Positions 38,046 to 48,844 are shown, counted from the first letter of the stretch. The stretch: DNA of 64,000 nucleotides from Cristatella mucedo (GCA_009760855.2 WPIO01000038.1:2258501-2322500), one strand, 5' to 3'. Translations and numbers: made by a program. The notes: generated from the letters alone by a model not told the origin.

Positions 38046-38131
<86 letters not shown>

Positions 38132-38375
38132 CTAGGCTTGTCTGTCGTGAGCGTCGCAGTTGCCACATTACACCATATCTCGCCGACCTGCACTGGCTAC
38201 CAGCAACGGATTGACTTCAAGGTTTTGTCACTCACTTTTAGGTCACTTCATTCTTTGGCTCCAGCCTATCTCTCAGATATACTCCCCCATCAGGCCAAGC
38301 ATCGTACCACCCGCTTTTCGGAATCCAACAGTCTACAAATAGCTCGTACAAACCTCAAATCTTTTGGAGACCGCA
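38046..38375 (+). mobile_element. (CA)n joined to LINE-A fragment (downstream half of a split copy)
   Basis: Pure CA repeat at 38,046-38,130, then LINE-A from GCTAGGCTTGTCTGTCGTGAG through the FGDR codons, with a 3-base deletion near 38,203. It ends abruptly at GGAGACCGCAC; the 3' UTR is missing. Confidence 0.9.
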
Positions 38376-39089
38376 CCGGGACTTTCGCGCCGGGATTTTA
38401 GGACTTCCAGAGCAAAAGCTTGTGTCTCCAACGGTCTTAAGGTTTGATCCATATAAAAATAATACATTAGAATAATAACCGAATGTATAGCTCCTTAGAA
38501 GTACTGGTCTTACAAATTGCTGCACGAGAATTGAAACGCGGAGGTTGGTGTCATACTCAGTATTAATTGTGCAATAGCAAATAACTACTATGTTGAGGCC
38601 AGCGGACAAAGCCAAGCATTCACGGACATTCAATATCACTGTTTGGTAGGACAGCTGGTTGTTAAGATAGACTGACTCGTGCACAGGGACCCGCGCCGAG
38701 CACGCGGGAACAAAAAGACGGGTTCCGTAAGGCTAAAGAAAGGTTGAATAGAGCGTATGTATTTTGTGCCGAGACAGAAAATAGGCAAGGTCGTATCCCG
38801 TTAAATCAGGTAATATCAGACCATTCTCGAAAGCGATTTACAGGCTTTTTAGCCCATGAGCTGACGGCTATTTCACCATAATATTTTAATTTACTTCTAG
38901 CTATCTTGAGATGACCGAATGCTGAAGAGCGGATGGTGTGAGAGCAAACAGGACGAGCAATAATAATAATAGTAGTAATATTAATGCACTAGCAAGGAGA
39001 TCGAATACGAAAGATGGTCCAATCTAATTAATAAAGTGCGTGAACTGTAAGCTAGATGCTATGACGCTATGAAGTTGATTCGATGCTTG
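38376..39089. other. Unassigned, no gene seen
   Basis: No supportable feature. A 109-codon minus-strand frame lacks motifs. Confidence 0.4.
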
Positions 39090-39252
39090 GAGTCGTGATA
39101 GCCCAGGGGTAAGGTGCTCGCTCTTCAAGACTGAGGTGGTGAGCTCGGACCCTGCACGTAAGTGATTCTATAATGCCAACTGCAAGCGGTGATGAAAGCC
39201 AATACGGCTCTTCTGCCACTATACAAATGAGGTTTTTAAAAAAGCTAAGATA
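39090..39252 (+). mobile_element. SINE-1 relic
   Basis: Diverged SINE-1: GTGATAGCCCAGGGGTAAGGTGCTC (A-box side), GTGGTGAGCTCGGACCC (B-box side), AACTGCAAGCGGTGATGA and a degraded 3' end, followed by ATT repeats. Confidence 0.6.
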
Positions 39253-39274
39253 ATTATTATTATTATTAATGGCG

Positions 39275-39645
39275 ACCCTTCGTTGCCCACTGCCACTGGT
39301 TACCGTCAAGCAGCATATCGACTTCAAGGTTTTGCCGCCCAATTTTAGGTCCTTTCTCTTGTTCCAGGCTACCAATGGTAGCTGCTTCCCAGTCGGGCTA
39401 AACATAGTACCACTAGCCCTTCTGATTCAAACAATTTTATTTTTCTGTGCCTTTAACGAACCCCTAATCTCAAGTTCTTTGGAGACCACACCTCTAGTTC
39501 ATATGCTCCTAAAGTCTTGAACTTACTCCCGACTTCCGTCACAACATCGCCTGACTTGACCCCATTTAAAAAGAAGCTAAAAGCTCATCTATCTGTCACA
39601 CCATTTATTGGGTCCGTGTAATTCACCCCTTGTGTGCTTACGTTT
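39275..39645 (+). mobile_element. Diverged LINE-A fragment
   Basis: Same C-terminal ORF2 part as at 36,825, in broken frames (HIDFKVLPPNFRSF, then LKVL-T-SRL-like codons), followed by the start of the 3' UTR. Confidence 0.75.
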
Positions 39646-39795
39646 TAATAATAATAATAATATACTTGATAAAGCGCCCTCAGAGAACTTAATCTCATTC
39701 TAGGCGCTTTACATTTGCTACAAAGGGAAATGCAATTGAATGGTACGTAAAATCATGCTTGAAAAACAAACACTGTGAATATTCTGATTAGTATC
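39646..39795 (-). mobile_element. LINE-A 3' UTR, reverse
   Basis: ATAATAATAATATACTTGATAAAGCGCCC and onwards in reverse complement. It lies head-on with the forward fragment on its left and a forward fragment on its right, forming a nest of three LINE-A tails. Confidence 0.8.
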
Positions 39796-40122
39796 ACAGT
39801 ATTCTGATACTGTGCATGCTGCCAATGGCCATATTTGTATGCTGACCTTGTACATGTCACCTGTAACCATAACAGACTTGCTGTCATTGAGCATGCTACC
39901 ACCGTAATGGCTCACTGGGTAAGGCGGTTGCTTTTCACGACCTCGGCCCCGAGGTCGTGGGTTCAAATCTTGTGGTGGGCGATCCTTTATCGCCACTGCA
40001 AGCGGTGGTGATAGCCGTCAAGGCTCTTCTGTCGCTATACAAAAAAAGGCTGTTAAATCAGCTAGTATTTTTTTTTTACCACTAACCATTCGATCGTGTT
40101 CTTTTCAGCAAATTTGAAGTCC

Positions 40123-40207
<85 letters not shown>

Positions 40208-40255
40208 GATTGAATTATCTGGGGGCACTATAACCAATGTATTATTACTATTATT
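39796..40255 (+). mobile_element. LINE-A-like 3' UTR with nested SINE-1 and (AG)n
   Basis: The 3' UTR variant with GCATGCTACCACTAACCATTCGATCG is split by a SINE-1 at 39,903-40,076. Its terminal stem contains an (AG)n expansion at about 40,122-40,205 where other copies have a plain AGAGAGATT. Confidence 0.85.
39903..40076 (+). mobile_element. SINE-1, best copy
   Basis: tRNA-derived SINE of about 174 bp. A box TGGCTCACTGGGTAAGGCGG, B box GGGTTCAAATC, body CGCCACTGCAAGCGGTGGTG, 3' end GGCTGTTAAATCAGCTAGTA plus a run of T. It is flanked by the target duplication TACCAC (39,897-39,902 and 40,077-40,082), and other LINE-A copies show the empty site. It is the reference for the family. Confidence 0.93.
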
Positions 40256-40759
40256 ATTACCATCACTACTATTATTTAACTGCCAGTAGGGATGCATAAA
40301 ACACTCATAGAATACGTTATTGGCGCTCTGCAACAATAGCCTTTGAAGATTCTCTCTATTTCGTCTGGAAAAGTCTTAGCATTTCACTGGATGCAGGGCT
40401 GCAAGGTAAGCTTTATCGCGTTGATACTACCTCCAGCTCGTGGTCTTGCCAAAAAACTTACTGAGACGATCCTATAAATGAGATTGCTTAGTTAGCTTGA
40501 TTGTTAGGGACTTCAATCTACTTATTTGGTGGTGGCCGCTTCGACATTGGATATAAACCATCGGTGCATTCACCCAATCTCTCGAGACGATGCAGTCAAG
40601 CGGAGCTTGAGATTTACTCATTATCCTAAGACTGATCTGAGATTTGTTAGAAAAAGTTGCTCAGTGATCGGATGACCTCACTGCAGGATGATCTTCGTAA
40701 GCTCACATCGGGCCTCGTATGGAATGCTAGGAATGCTTTTGCATAGCACTCGTTTACAC
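40256..40759. other. Unassigned host DNA left of the viral region
   Basis: No supportable gene. Composition is still host-like. It becomes AT-rich at about 40,760. Confidence 0.4.
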
Positions 40760-40898
40760 TTACTAGTTTTACAGCAATTAACAAAGTTGATCTGATGTCT
40801 TCAATTCTACCAATTGGATCAGAACAGATTTTAAAGTTTGAATACTGTTGACCTTGTACCTCTTCAAGACAGTCTTTAATTCTAGTCTCAACACTCAT
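40760..40898 (-). pseudogene. Viral-type gene 5' end, unrecognised
   Basis: The frame starts with ATG at 40,898 directly behind TATATAGAAA, the motif found before many genes of the viral region. The first 46 or so residues (MSVETRIKDCLEEVQ...) are AT-rich in codon use like the other viral genes. After about 40,760 the composition changes to host-like although the frame stays open to 40,647. I take this as the N-terminal fragment of a viral gene truncated by recombination with host DNA. No domain is recognised. The evidence is the promoter motif, composition and position only. Confidence 0.45.
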
Positions 40899-40919
40899 TT
40901 TCTATATATTGATTTTTTT

Positions 40920-41332
40920 TTTAAATTAATTAAACAGTGCTTGGATCAGGTTGTGGTTACACACTGGTCACGCTAAGTTGCTTCTCCCTTATCAAGAATG
41001 CCAAGTTTCTAGTCGGACGAGCATCCTCCAACAAAAATGGGTTCGTTTATCAAAGAAAGAGCAGCAGTTAAAACTTGCCACTTGAGTTTGCGCACAACGA
41101 CAAGACGAGTGCAGTGCAGAACCGAAGGAACGCAGCTCTTGAGCGTGCGATTTGCCCTCAAGAATGATATGAATCCGAATGATGATGAATGAATGACGTC
41201 GTTTGCATTCAAATGGTTTCACGATTTGAAAAGAGCTTCTCGGTACCATTCCGGTTGTATGAGGTTCCCGGCGTGTACTACTGAGGGTGTCTAAAGAAAT
41301 AGCAAATATATTCACTAAAGTTAGATATGGTT
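40920..41332. other. Unassigned, host-like insert in the viral left flank
   Basis: GC content is higher than in the viral blocks on both sides. A 107-codon minus-strand frame has no motif. No target duplication is visible. It may be an insertion into the virus or a rearrangement junction. Confidence 0.35.
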
Positions 41333-41507
41333 AAATCTTTGAAGAGTTCCTTAAAGACTTAAAAATAGAAAAAATAAATAGTTTGAAGTCTGAAGCTTAC
41401 TCTAAAAAATAGAACTAGCTAAGCAAATAAAGAAAGGGATAGATGCAGGAAAGGTTTTTGATATACCAGAAGAATTGATGAAAGAGACTATGGAATGGAA
41501 GATTTAA
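41333..41507 (+). pseudogene. C-terminal remnant of an unknown viral gene
   Basis: Two overlapping open stretches, one ending and the next beginning in an A-rich homopolymer near 41,412, give a Lys/Glu-rich, helix-prone tail (EEFLKDLKIEKINSLK; then IELAKQIKKGIDAGKVFDIP) ending in TAA at 41,505. It converges on the end of the fibre-like gene, overlapping it by four bases, as in compact viral genomes. A one-base frameshift separates the two stretches. The 5' part is lost into the host-like block on the left. No function can be assigned. Confidence 0.5.
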
Positions 41508-43401
41508 ATTGGTTGTCTTGTTTCACTAAAATTTGGATGAGAATAGTCAAGTGATCTAGTTGGAGAAAAGAAAACATTTGATAGAAATTTAATTTCAAGT
41601 TTATCATAAGAAGATAGTACTAGTGAATCTCCACTAAATTGCAATTCTCGTACTAAACCGTAGTAAACTCCATCAACGAAACTTACTACTGGATATGAAA
41701 ACTCTAGTTGAATGTGTATTCTTCCATCTGCAAATTTAGTATAATTAATATATGAGTTATCATTGAAAACTAAATCATCCCCTTCTACAATGCAATCTTT
41801 GAATTCCAGTCTTGTTGAATCACTAACAACTCTTCTAGTATACCTTTGTTTTATATATGTGATTAATATTTCACCATCTATAATATTTTTGTTAATAAAT
41901 ATATCATCACTTTTAAATAATAACATTTATATACGCCATCAAAATTATATTCTTCACTATTAGTTTTTGTAACAACTGAAAATTCAAATGTCATTTCCAC
42001 TTACAGGATAAAATGTATTACTAATAGTATATACTTTCATAGCAAAAATATTTATATTTAAAATTGAATATACTGGTTTTTTATTTTTATATCTTTTAGC
42101 TTAAAAAAAACACGTTTGTTTTCATCAGTATAATGATCAAAAGTTTGTTTTGAATCACCAGCATTAATTACACTTTTTACTGATAAATTTCCATAATATC
42201 TAATAAAATTATTTCTAACAAGTCTAAGAAAAATTAGGATTTATTCCACATTTTAAGAAACAATTAACCAAAGCTTCGTTAGGAATTACATCAGTCTCTT
42301 GATAATTAACACTATTTCTAATGACTGTTAAACCATTCAAAGTTAAGTTTTCATTTATTGTCTGTGTTTCATGATCATATGAATCAATTTTAGTGTCAAG
42401 ATATTTCTTAGTTCCAATAACAGATTTATTTTTAGGGTCTAACACACTAACATATTTTTTTCATTTGCAGATAAATTACCAGATATATGTTGATCAGAAT
42501 CCTTTCTTAAATAATTGCTATCAGCAAATGATTTATCAACTGTTTCTAATGAATCAACTGTTTCTCCGACATTTGTTATTCTGCTTGAATCAAAGTCCAA
42601 AGTTCCCACCATTCCTAATTTTTTTCTAGAAAGCATGTTTTATACTAATGCTATATAAACAGTAATTAACAAAACTGAATTATATAAATCATTTGTCATT
42701 ACAAAATTACAAATTCTTGAAAGTTTTTCATTATTTTCAAGTACTAAACTACCAAATAATGATAAAGGTATTTTACCTTTAGAAATTTCAAGTAATAATC
42801 CAGAATTTAATGAAACTGAAGATGGTGTAAGTAATTTTTTTCTTTCAATTACTCTTGTTTCTGGATAATAACCTCCTTAAGAGGTATCAAAATAAAATCC
42901 AGCAAATTCATAAGTTGCACATAAAACAAATGATCCTCTTTCTACTACAATATCATTATTATTTATAACAAAATTAATTTCACCTGCTGAGTTTCTATAT
43001 ATAACCATTTTAGGAAATGTGTATGTTTTTTCTCCATCTGTAGAAAGATTTTTGGCAAAAAACTTTACAACAGAAACATTTCCGTCAGACATCCTATTAA
43101 GATAACCAAGGTTCACACCATCATTAGGATTAATAGGAAGATTTGTAATTCTAATAATATTATCCCTCATATCTTGATTCCCATTTACTACTCCACCATC
43201 TATACTAAGGAAGTTTGCATCCATATACTTTTTATTTGGTACATCATTACCACCAACAAGTGGGCTAGTTACACTAACAGTACCATTTACAATTAAATTA
43301 ATTTCCTCTAATTTCTCCACCAGTAAGTGCTAATTTCGTATCAGCATAATCTTTCGTTGCAGCATCACTAGGATTTATAGTATTAGCAAGATCTACTGAT
43401 C

Positions 43402-46099
43402 CAGGGGTGTCCAACCTTTTTTCGTTGGGGGGCCACATTTCAAAATTTTAAAGGTCCGGGGCCACATGTAAATTGGCGTAGTTGGCCGCATCAGAAAATA
43501 AGATCATAATTTAGTATGACTATTACTATTATACTTAATAAATAAACCGCAATACAATAGTATTTTTTAGCATAATTATAATTAAAAATAATAAATAATA
43601 AAAATTTAATCATGTGTCCTGGAAAATAATTCGATAGATATTATGGCCAATCTTTAACTTTTGGATTTTTATTTTGATAACATGAAGACAGAAACTTATA
43701 AAACTTACAAAATTACATGACAAGGACTCACGTAATATTAATGTCTTCGGATTAATTAAATGCCACAGGTATTCAATGTCTTCTGCACTGCAGGCATCAA
43801 TGAGATATTTGGCAATGCTTTTTGTTTGCATAAAAAGTCGACATCTGCTGCAACAGTGGATGTGGCAATTCTAAGGATTCCTGATAAATGTTCATGTGTG
43901 AGAACGGATCGAGTCTTTGTTTTCACATTTTTTAGTCTGGAAAAAAGCTGTTCACAGCAATATGTGCTGCAAAAAAGTGCAATATACCTGCGAGCATGTT
44001 TTGCTAGGTTAGGAAAAGACTCCGATGAAACATACTGCTTGTAAAAGGTAACAAGGTCATGCTGATCATAAGCAGTTTTTAAATTGCTGTCATTATGAAT
44101 GTCGATTAGTTCGAGTTGAAATTCATCAGGTGCATCAGAGGGATCGATATTAAATGGATTACTAATCATGTTCATATCATCCGCGTGTTGTTGGAAATCC
44201 TGAAACCCCTCTTCGAATTCATCAACAAGTTTGCTAACAAGAGTGGAGTACTTCATATGAGCCAGCGTTTCAGGCGATCTTGTTGCTAGTGTTGTGAAAT
44301 GTAACAGTTTCTTCTGATCTAAGTGTTTCCGGAAAAGTTTCAGCTTTTGCACAAACGTGACAACACACTCATACATTTTATGGACCAGTTGATCCTTACC
44401 TTGGAGTTTGACATTAAGATCTGCAAGATGTTTGGTCATGTCCACCAAAAGAGCCAAGTCATTCAACCACTGCTGGTCATCGAGGAAGCCAACATCTTTT
44501 CCCTTTTCTGTCATAAATGTTTTTATTTCGTCCCGAAGTGACCAAAACCAGGCTAACGTGTTTGCCCTACTTAGCCAACGGACTTGGCAGAAAACAATAA
44601 CATCACAATGATCTGATCCCAACTCTTCAAGGAAGGCCTGAAATTGTCTGTGGTTTAGCGCACGAGACCTTATCACATTGACCGTTGGAACTGCATTGTC
44701 CATTACATGTTGCATGCTCAAGACCTTTGCACATAGCTGTTCTTGGTGGATGATGAAGTGATGATTGAGAATTTTGTGAGGTACTAATTTTACCATTAAA
44801 GATACAAATCCATTGTGTCTACCTGTCATTGAAGGGGCTCCGTCTGTGGTTAAACCAATTAATTTAGTTACAGGAAGATTAAATTTTGTGAAGACCATCT
44901 TGACCTGATCCAAAATATCCCTCCCCGTTGTGTGCCTTTCATTGAACATATATCCAGCAGCTCTTCTATAATGACAAAATTTCCTGTTACTCCGCGTACA
45001 AACACCGATAGTTGAGCCGTATCGCTATTGTTCGTGCTTTCGTCGAGCGCAAAAGAATAAAATTCGCATTCAGCAAGTCTTTTACTGAGACTTCCTTCTA
45101 TGTTGGATGTGAGCTCGTCAACTCTTCTCGCAACCATTTGATGAGAAAGACTGACTTTCTCTACTTCTGACTTCTTTTCTGGACAGACCAGACTAGTAAA
45201 CAGTCTGAAACATTCCTTAACAAATTCACCATCGGAAAATGCTTTCCTCGCTTAGCTATAGCTTCAGCTATTAAAAAACTTACTTATGGTTAAAGCCTCA
45301 GACTTGTTTCTGGCTGCTGTAAACAATGACTGCTGTCCGATGACGCTATGTTTTAACGAGTTCACGTGATCAATTCGAAGTTGACCAGTCAGGCTGTTGT
45401 ACCTGTCGCCATGCTTTGTTAAAAAATGTCACTTAACACTGTACTCTTTTGCAACGGCAATTGTTTCTTGGCATATTAGGCACATTATCCCACAGAAGCG
45501 TTTCATTACAAAATAGTCTACAGTCCAAGATGCTTTGAAAAGTCTTCCTTCTGCGTCAATTTTTCGTTTTTGCTAGTATTCACATTCGCCGCCATTTTTC
45601 TCTGAGAAATATAAAACAGATCAGTTACGAATTGATTAATTTATATTTTATCACAGCAATATCTTAGTATTAGTAAGTAAGTTGAGCAATACGCGTTTTT
45701 TGAAAAACCTACCTGACTGATTCTAGTTCGTGTAGCAGCAGCTGAGAAACGGCTCTTTTTCTATCCACAATGTGAAACAGTTAATTCCGCCTGCGGAAGT
45801 GTTATAAATGTTATCGCAACGGCGCCGCTGTAGCACAAATATATTACCCCTTCACGCCAAAATGTTCACATGAAGGCTAGCAAAATAAATCGACTTTTTT
45901 ACCTTCACGCCAAAATAGCCATTCGGACACCTTCACGCGCGCGTGAAGTACATCACAGCGCCTTGTATCGCCGTTTGTAATGAATGAAAATTAACGAAAA
46001 ACATGGAGTGACAAATATTTTTGGGATAACGTTGCGGGCCGCATAGAAGACCTCGGCGGGCCGGGTTGTGGCCCGCGGGCCACGTGTTGGACACCCCTG
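43402..46099 (-). mobile_element. hAT (Charlie/ZBED-like) DNA transposon inside the fibre gene
   Basis: Terminal inverted repeats are CAGGGGTGTCCAAC at 43,402 and its exact complement ending at 46,099. Subterminal sequences are GGGGGGCCACAT and GGGCCGGGTTGTGGCC. It is flanked by an 8-bp target duplication, TACTGATC (43,394-43,401) and TACTAATC (46,100-46,107), differing by one transition. Length is 2,698 bp. It interrupts the fibre-like frame, so it inserted after the virus entered the genome. Confidence 0.95.
43756..45595 (-). pseudogene. hAT transposase (GTF2IRD2/ZBED5-like), broken
   Basis: Cut-and-paste transposase of the hAT superfamily. It starts at ATG 45,595 (MAANVNTSKNEK) with a degraded BED-type zinc-finger region containing HFLTKHGDRYNSL-like codons and internal stops. 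Then a frame at 44,868-45,137 carries FALDESTNNSDTAQLSVFVRG, which contains the first catalytic Asp region (ALDES). The next and longest frame (43,756-44,949) has GLTTDGAPSMTGRHNGF with the second catalytic region, CQVRWLSRANTLAWF, and the C-terminal hAT dimerisation block around YCCEQLFSRLKNVKTKTRSVLTHEHL. A frameshift near 44,945 and several N-terminal stops make it inactive. Confidence 0.9.
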
Positions 46100-46984
46100 T
46101 ACTAATCTATAGTTATTCGTATCAATATCTCCATCAGAAGTAGTTCATCTAGAAACCTTTGCAACAAAGTTAGTATCGATATACCTTCTGTTTACTGCCT
46201 CACCAGCATCAACGGGATCACCTAAGTTCTTTATGAGATTTCCATCCTTATACGTATAGATTTCCACTGAGTCTTCATCACCGAGTACTTCTTAATGCAA
46301 TTCTTTGCTGCCTTTCTTCTTTGTCCCCTCCTAACCTTTCTATACAGTACTAAAAATAAAATCCATGAAACTGATTCCACTCGCAAATGTAAACTTATCA
46401 ATAGCATATCTAAACGTACCATCAATACTAAAACTACTGTACCACTTACAACATAAGTATTATCACTTGTTAATTCTAAATAAGAATTAGTTTTATTAGT
46501 TGCGTACATAATATTAGAAACCATACTGAAATTAGGTAATATTCCTGGGAAAATGTTTTAAGATTAGTTGAATATGCAGCAACTTTTCCTGTTTGTGAAA
46601 TAGCAGGCATATTACCTGGTGTAATTTGTTGAGGTTGAAACTTATCTCCTGTACTTCCATTAGCAGTAATATTTAAACCTAACATATCAAGATAGAACAC
46701 ACTTGGATAAGTAGTAGAAACTGCTTCTAAATATCACATTCTTACAATTCAATTGTGATTTCATTACTGCACCTCTTTTAGGTAATACATCAGTTAAAGT
46801 TGATACAGTTGCTAATTCTCCTGAGGCATTACTAATAACACTATTACCAGCACTTGAACTAAGAACGTAAATCTAGTCTTATAGCATCACCACTATCAAC
46901 AGGAAATCCTAAATTATTTATTCTATTCTTATTTGCATTAAGATCAGTATAAATATTACCATCAACTGTTCTTACTTTTTCCAT

Positions 46985-46996
46985 TACTTATAATAT
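46985..46996. promoter_or_regulatory. Divergent viral promoter between fibre and membrane-protein genes
   Basis: Only 12 bases, TACTTATAATATATG-like AT-rich sequence, separate the two start codons. Both strands show TATAAT/ATATAT cores close to an ATG. Inference from position and from the motif repeated elsewhere in the viral region. Confidence 0.4.
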
Positions 46997-48019
46997 ATGA
47001 TGAAAAAAGCAAGATCAAGTAAAGGAAAAGGTATTGGTGAAGATATAAAAGAAGAAGTTTCTAGAACTAAAGAAATTGTAGAAGGTGTTAAAACAGCGAC
47101 AAATGTAGGTGAGAAAGTAATTACAAAAGTAGTTCCAAAGATTACTACAAAATTATCATTAGCAGCTTCTGAAAAGATTGCAGCCTTAGTACCTAAAGTT
47201 TTACAATCTCTTAAAGCAATTGGTGCAGGTGCTAATGTCCTAGGTGGATTTCTATCAGGATTTACAGGAATACTTGATCTAAGTCTATTTATAAAAGAAA
47301 TTGTAGATGATATTTCTTCTGAAAAGTAAGGACAAGTGTTCTGGAAGACAATGACAGAAAAAAAGGATTAGAAGAGATGATTCAGAGTTTACAAATAGGT
47401 CTCAAAATCAATGATATTTTACTTGCTGCAGAGAAAGATAATTATCCTTGGCTTTGGAACCCAAGTGAATTTTTAACTGACATGTTTGGTCAAGAAATTA
47501 AATGGGATGCTGCTCAACTTGATCCAAAATCGTGGTCAAAGGATTTCTTAAAAGTAAGGTCTGGAGGGTTTTTGCCCGCTATTTCTACTATTATTTCAAC
47601 TATAGCAGGAATTATTGCTGGCGTTGGAACAGGTATTTCAATTGCCGTTGCTGTTGCAGGTCTAATTAAAAAGTTAATAGATAAAATAAATAAATCCTAG
47701 CTGATTAAACAGTCTCTTTTGTATAGCGACAGAAGAGCCTGTACGGCTATCACCACCGCTTGCAGTGGCGATAAAGGATCGCCCTACCGCAGGAATCGAA
47801 CCCACGACCTCGGGACCGAGGCCGTGAAAGCAACCGCCTTACCCAGTGTGCCATCACGGCTCATGAAACATTGTTCACTGCAAAGGCTCCAAAAATGGAA
47901 ACACATGAGCAACGAATGGATGCTCTAACTTTACAAAGTGAAAGGCTGACAAATGCTATTACTGATTTGAATAACATGGTAGAATTGATTAAGCAAGGCA
48001 CAGGTCTTAATATATCTTA
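46997..48019 (+). pseudogene. Viral structural/membrane-type protein, broken, SINE inside
   Basis: First frame (46,997-47,329): a basic N-terminus (MMKKARSSKGKG), then amphipathic helix and a hydrophobic Gly-rich stretch (IGAGANVLGGFLSGFTGIL). A TAA at 47,327 and a frameshift near 47,360 separate it from the second frame (47,377-47,696), with PWLWNPSEFLTDMFGQ and a clear transmembrane stretch, STIISTIAGIIAGVGTGISIA. That frame runs into a SINE-1 at 47,697. Beyond the SINE an open stretch (47,865-48,018) gives a heptad-like MDALTLQSERLTNAITDLNN tail ending in TAG. I infer one gene of roughly 280 codons, possibly a virion-internal membrane-active protein. The family is not recognised. Confidence 0.5.
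47697..47864 (-). mobile_element. SINE-1 inserted in a viral gene
   Basis: Reverse-oriented SINE-1 with B box seen as GGAATCGAACCC. The 3' end (CTAGCTGATTAAACAG in plus orientation) is on the left. The host SINE lies inside viral coding sequence, which shows that the virus is chromosomal. No clear target duplication. Confidence 0.92.
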
Positions 48020-48297
48020 GTGGAAAAGTACAGAATTCAGAAGTAAAAAATCGATTGGATTATACAAAACATGGAAGAAAATTAATAGAAAATGGAGCTG
48101 TGGATTTATCACCGGAGCTAAAGAGAGATATTAAGAAAATTGAGGCTACTGCGGTCGGCGGCAAAAAGTCGTGTGACTATAAAGCAGAGACCGCGATGTT
48201 GCTTAGTATTCTTCATTCTAAAGATGCTAGTCAAGAAGAGATTGATAGATAAATTAGGAAATTACTTAGCGAGTTAAAGAAATGTTGTAGTAACTAA
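48019..48297 (+). pseudogene. Small viral protein, unrecognised
   Basis: Frame with NRLDYTKHGRKLIENGAVDL, then a basic patch (ELKRDIKKIEATAVGGKKSCD) and ETAMLLSILHSKDASQEEID, interrupted by one TAA at 48,250 and closing at TAA 48,297. No ATG precedes it in frame, so the start is lost or the stretch belongs to the preceding gene through a frameshift. Convergent with the HNH gene, whose stop it overlaps. No domain is recognised. Confidence 0.45.
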
Positions 48298-48844
48298 AAA
48301 TCTGAATATCTAATAAGTTTGTTATGATCCTTAAGATAATAAGAAAAGTTTAATCTCGCGAATTCAACACTTAAGCGTATTGCAACTAAATCATGTGCAG
48401 TTGCAGCATCAATAGGATCAGTGAAATAACCCGAGTGCTTTATATCTCCATCTATTCGAATATAGGCCGTATATTTGTTTGCTCTTTTATCAAAACATAC
48501 ACCAATAACATCAGATGATAGATCTTTTCGTTTTTCCTTATTTCTGTTGTTTTCAGAAGATGCTGCAGGACTTAAATTACTAATCCTATTATCTAATTTC
48601 TCTACATTTATGTGATCTATTTGAAAAATAGGCATTTCATTTTTACAAATTATCCAAGCTAGACGGTGAGACTTATATTTTTTCTATCAATTGTTATTAT
48701 TCTATATCCTTCTTGGTTGATTGATCCAGTTTCTGATCCAGGAATTACCCCACCACGATTTGTTTTATTTGTAAACCTGCCGTTAAAAGCGTTATAATCC
48801 AATAATTCTAGAACTCTATCTCTAAAAGCGGTAAATTGATCCAA
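48294..48844 (-). pseudogene. HNH-AP2 homing-type endonuclease, frameshifted
   Basis: Encodes a mobile HNH nuclease of the type common in phages and large DNA viruses. The N-terminal part (48,659-48,844) holds the typical GSETGSINQEGYRIITID strand. After a one-base frameshift in an A run near 48,680 comes the HNH core, YKSHRLAWIICKNEMPIFQI-DHIN with the paired His residues, then NRISNL and NNRNK. The C-terminal AP2-type DNA-binding domain shows GVCFDKRANKYTAYIRIDG, HSGYFTDPIDAATAHD and the closing ARLNF. The first visible in-frame start is TTG at 48,844 behind TATATAGAAA, and an ATG is not seen. It lies between structural genes, opposite in strand, consistent with a selfish intruder gene in the virus. 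Confidence 0.85.

Larger units (their letters stand above)
41504..46984 (-). pseudogene. Fibre-like protein with phage tail-fibre-type repeats, broken
   Basis: Probably an attachment fibre of the endogenous virus. It starts at 46,984 (MEKVRTVDGNIYTDLNANKN), and the gene shares an 11-bp divergent promoter gap with the gene at 46,997. Repeats of the phage tail-fibre kind (N-L-x-x-P-x-x-x-x-D-A-x-x-x-x-Y-x-D) appear at about 46,890 (NLGFPVDSGDAI), 46,200 (NLGDPVDAGEAVNRRYID), 43,360 (NPSDAATKDYAD), 43,240 (GGNDVPNKKYMD), 43,120 (NLPINPNDGVNLGYLN), 42,540 (SLETVDKSFADSNYL) and 42,415 (NKSVIGTKKYLD). The C-terminal part (41,504-42,240) is beta-rich and unlike the repeats. Without the hAT insertion the gene would span about 2.78 kb. 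It has several frameshifts and stops (for example TGA near 46,155), so it is dead. Trimeric fibre architecture is inference from the repeat type. Confidence 0.72.

Noticed and set aside
39903-40076. Functional tRNA gene
   Set aside because: A and B boxes are present, but there is no complete cloverleaf and the unit has a target duplication and family copies, so it is a SINE.
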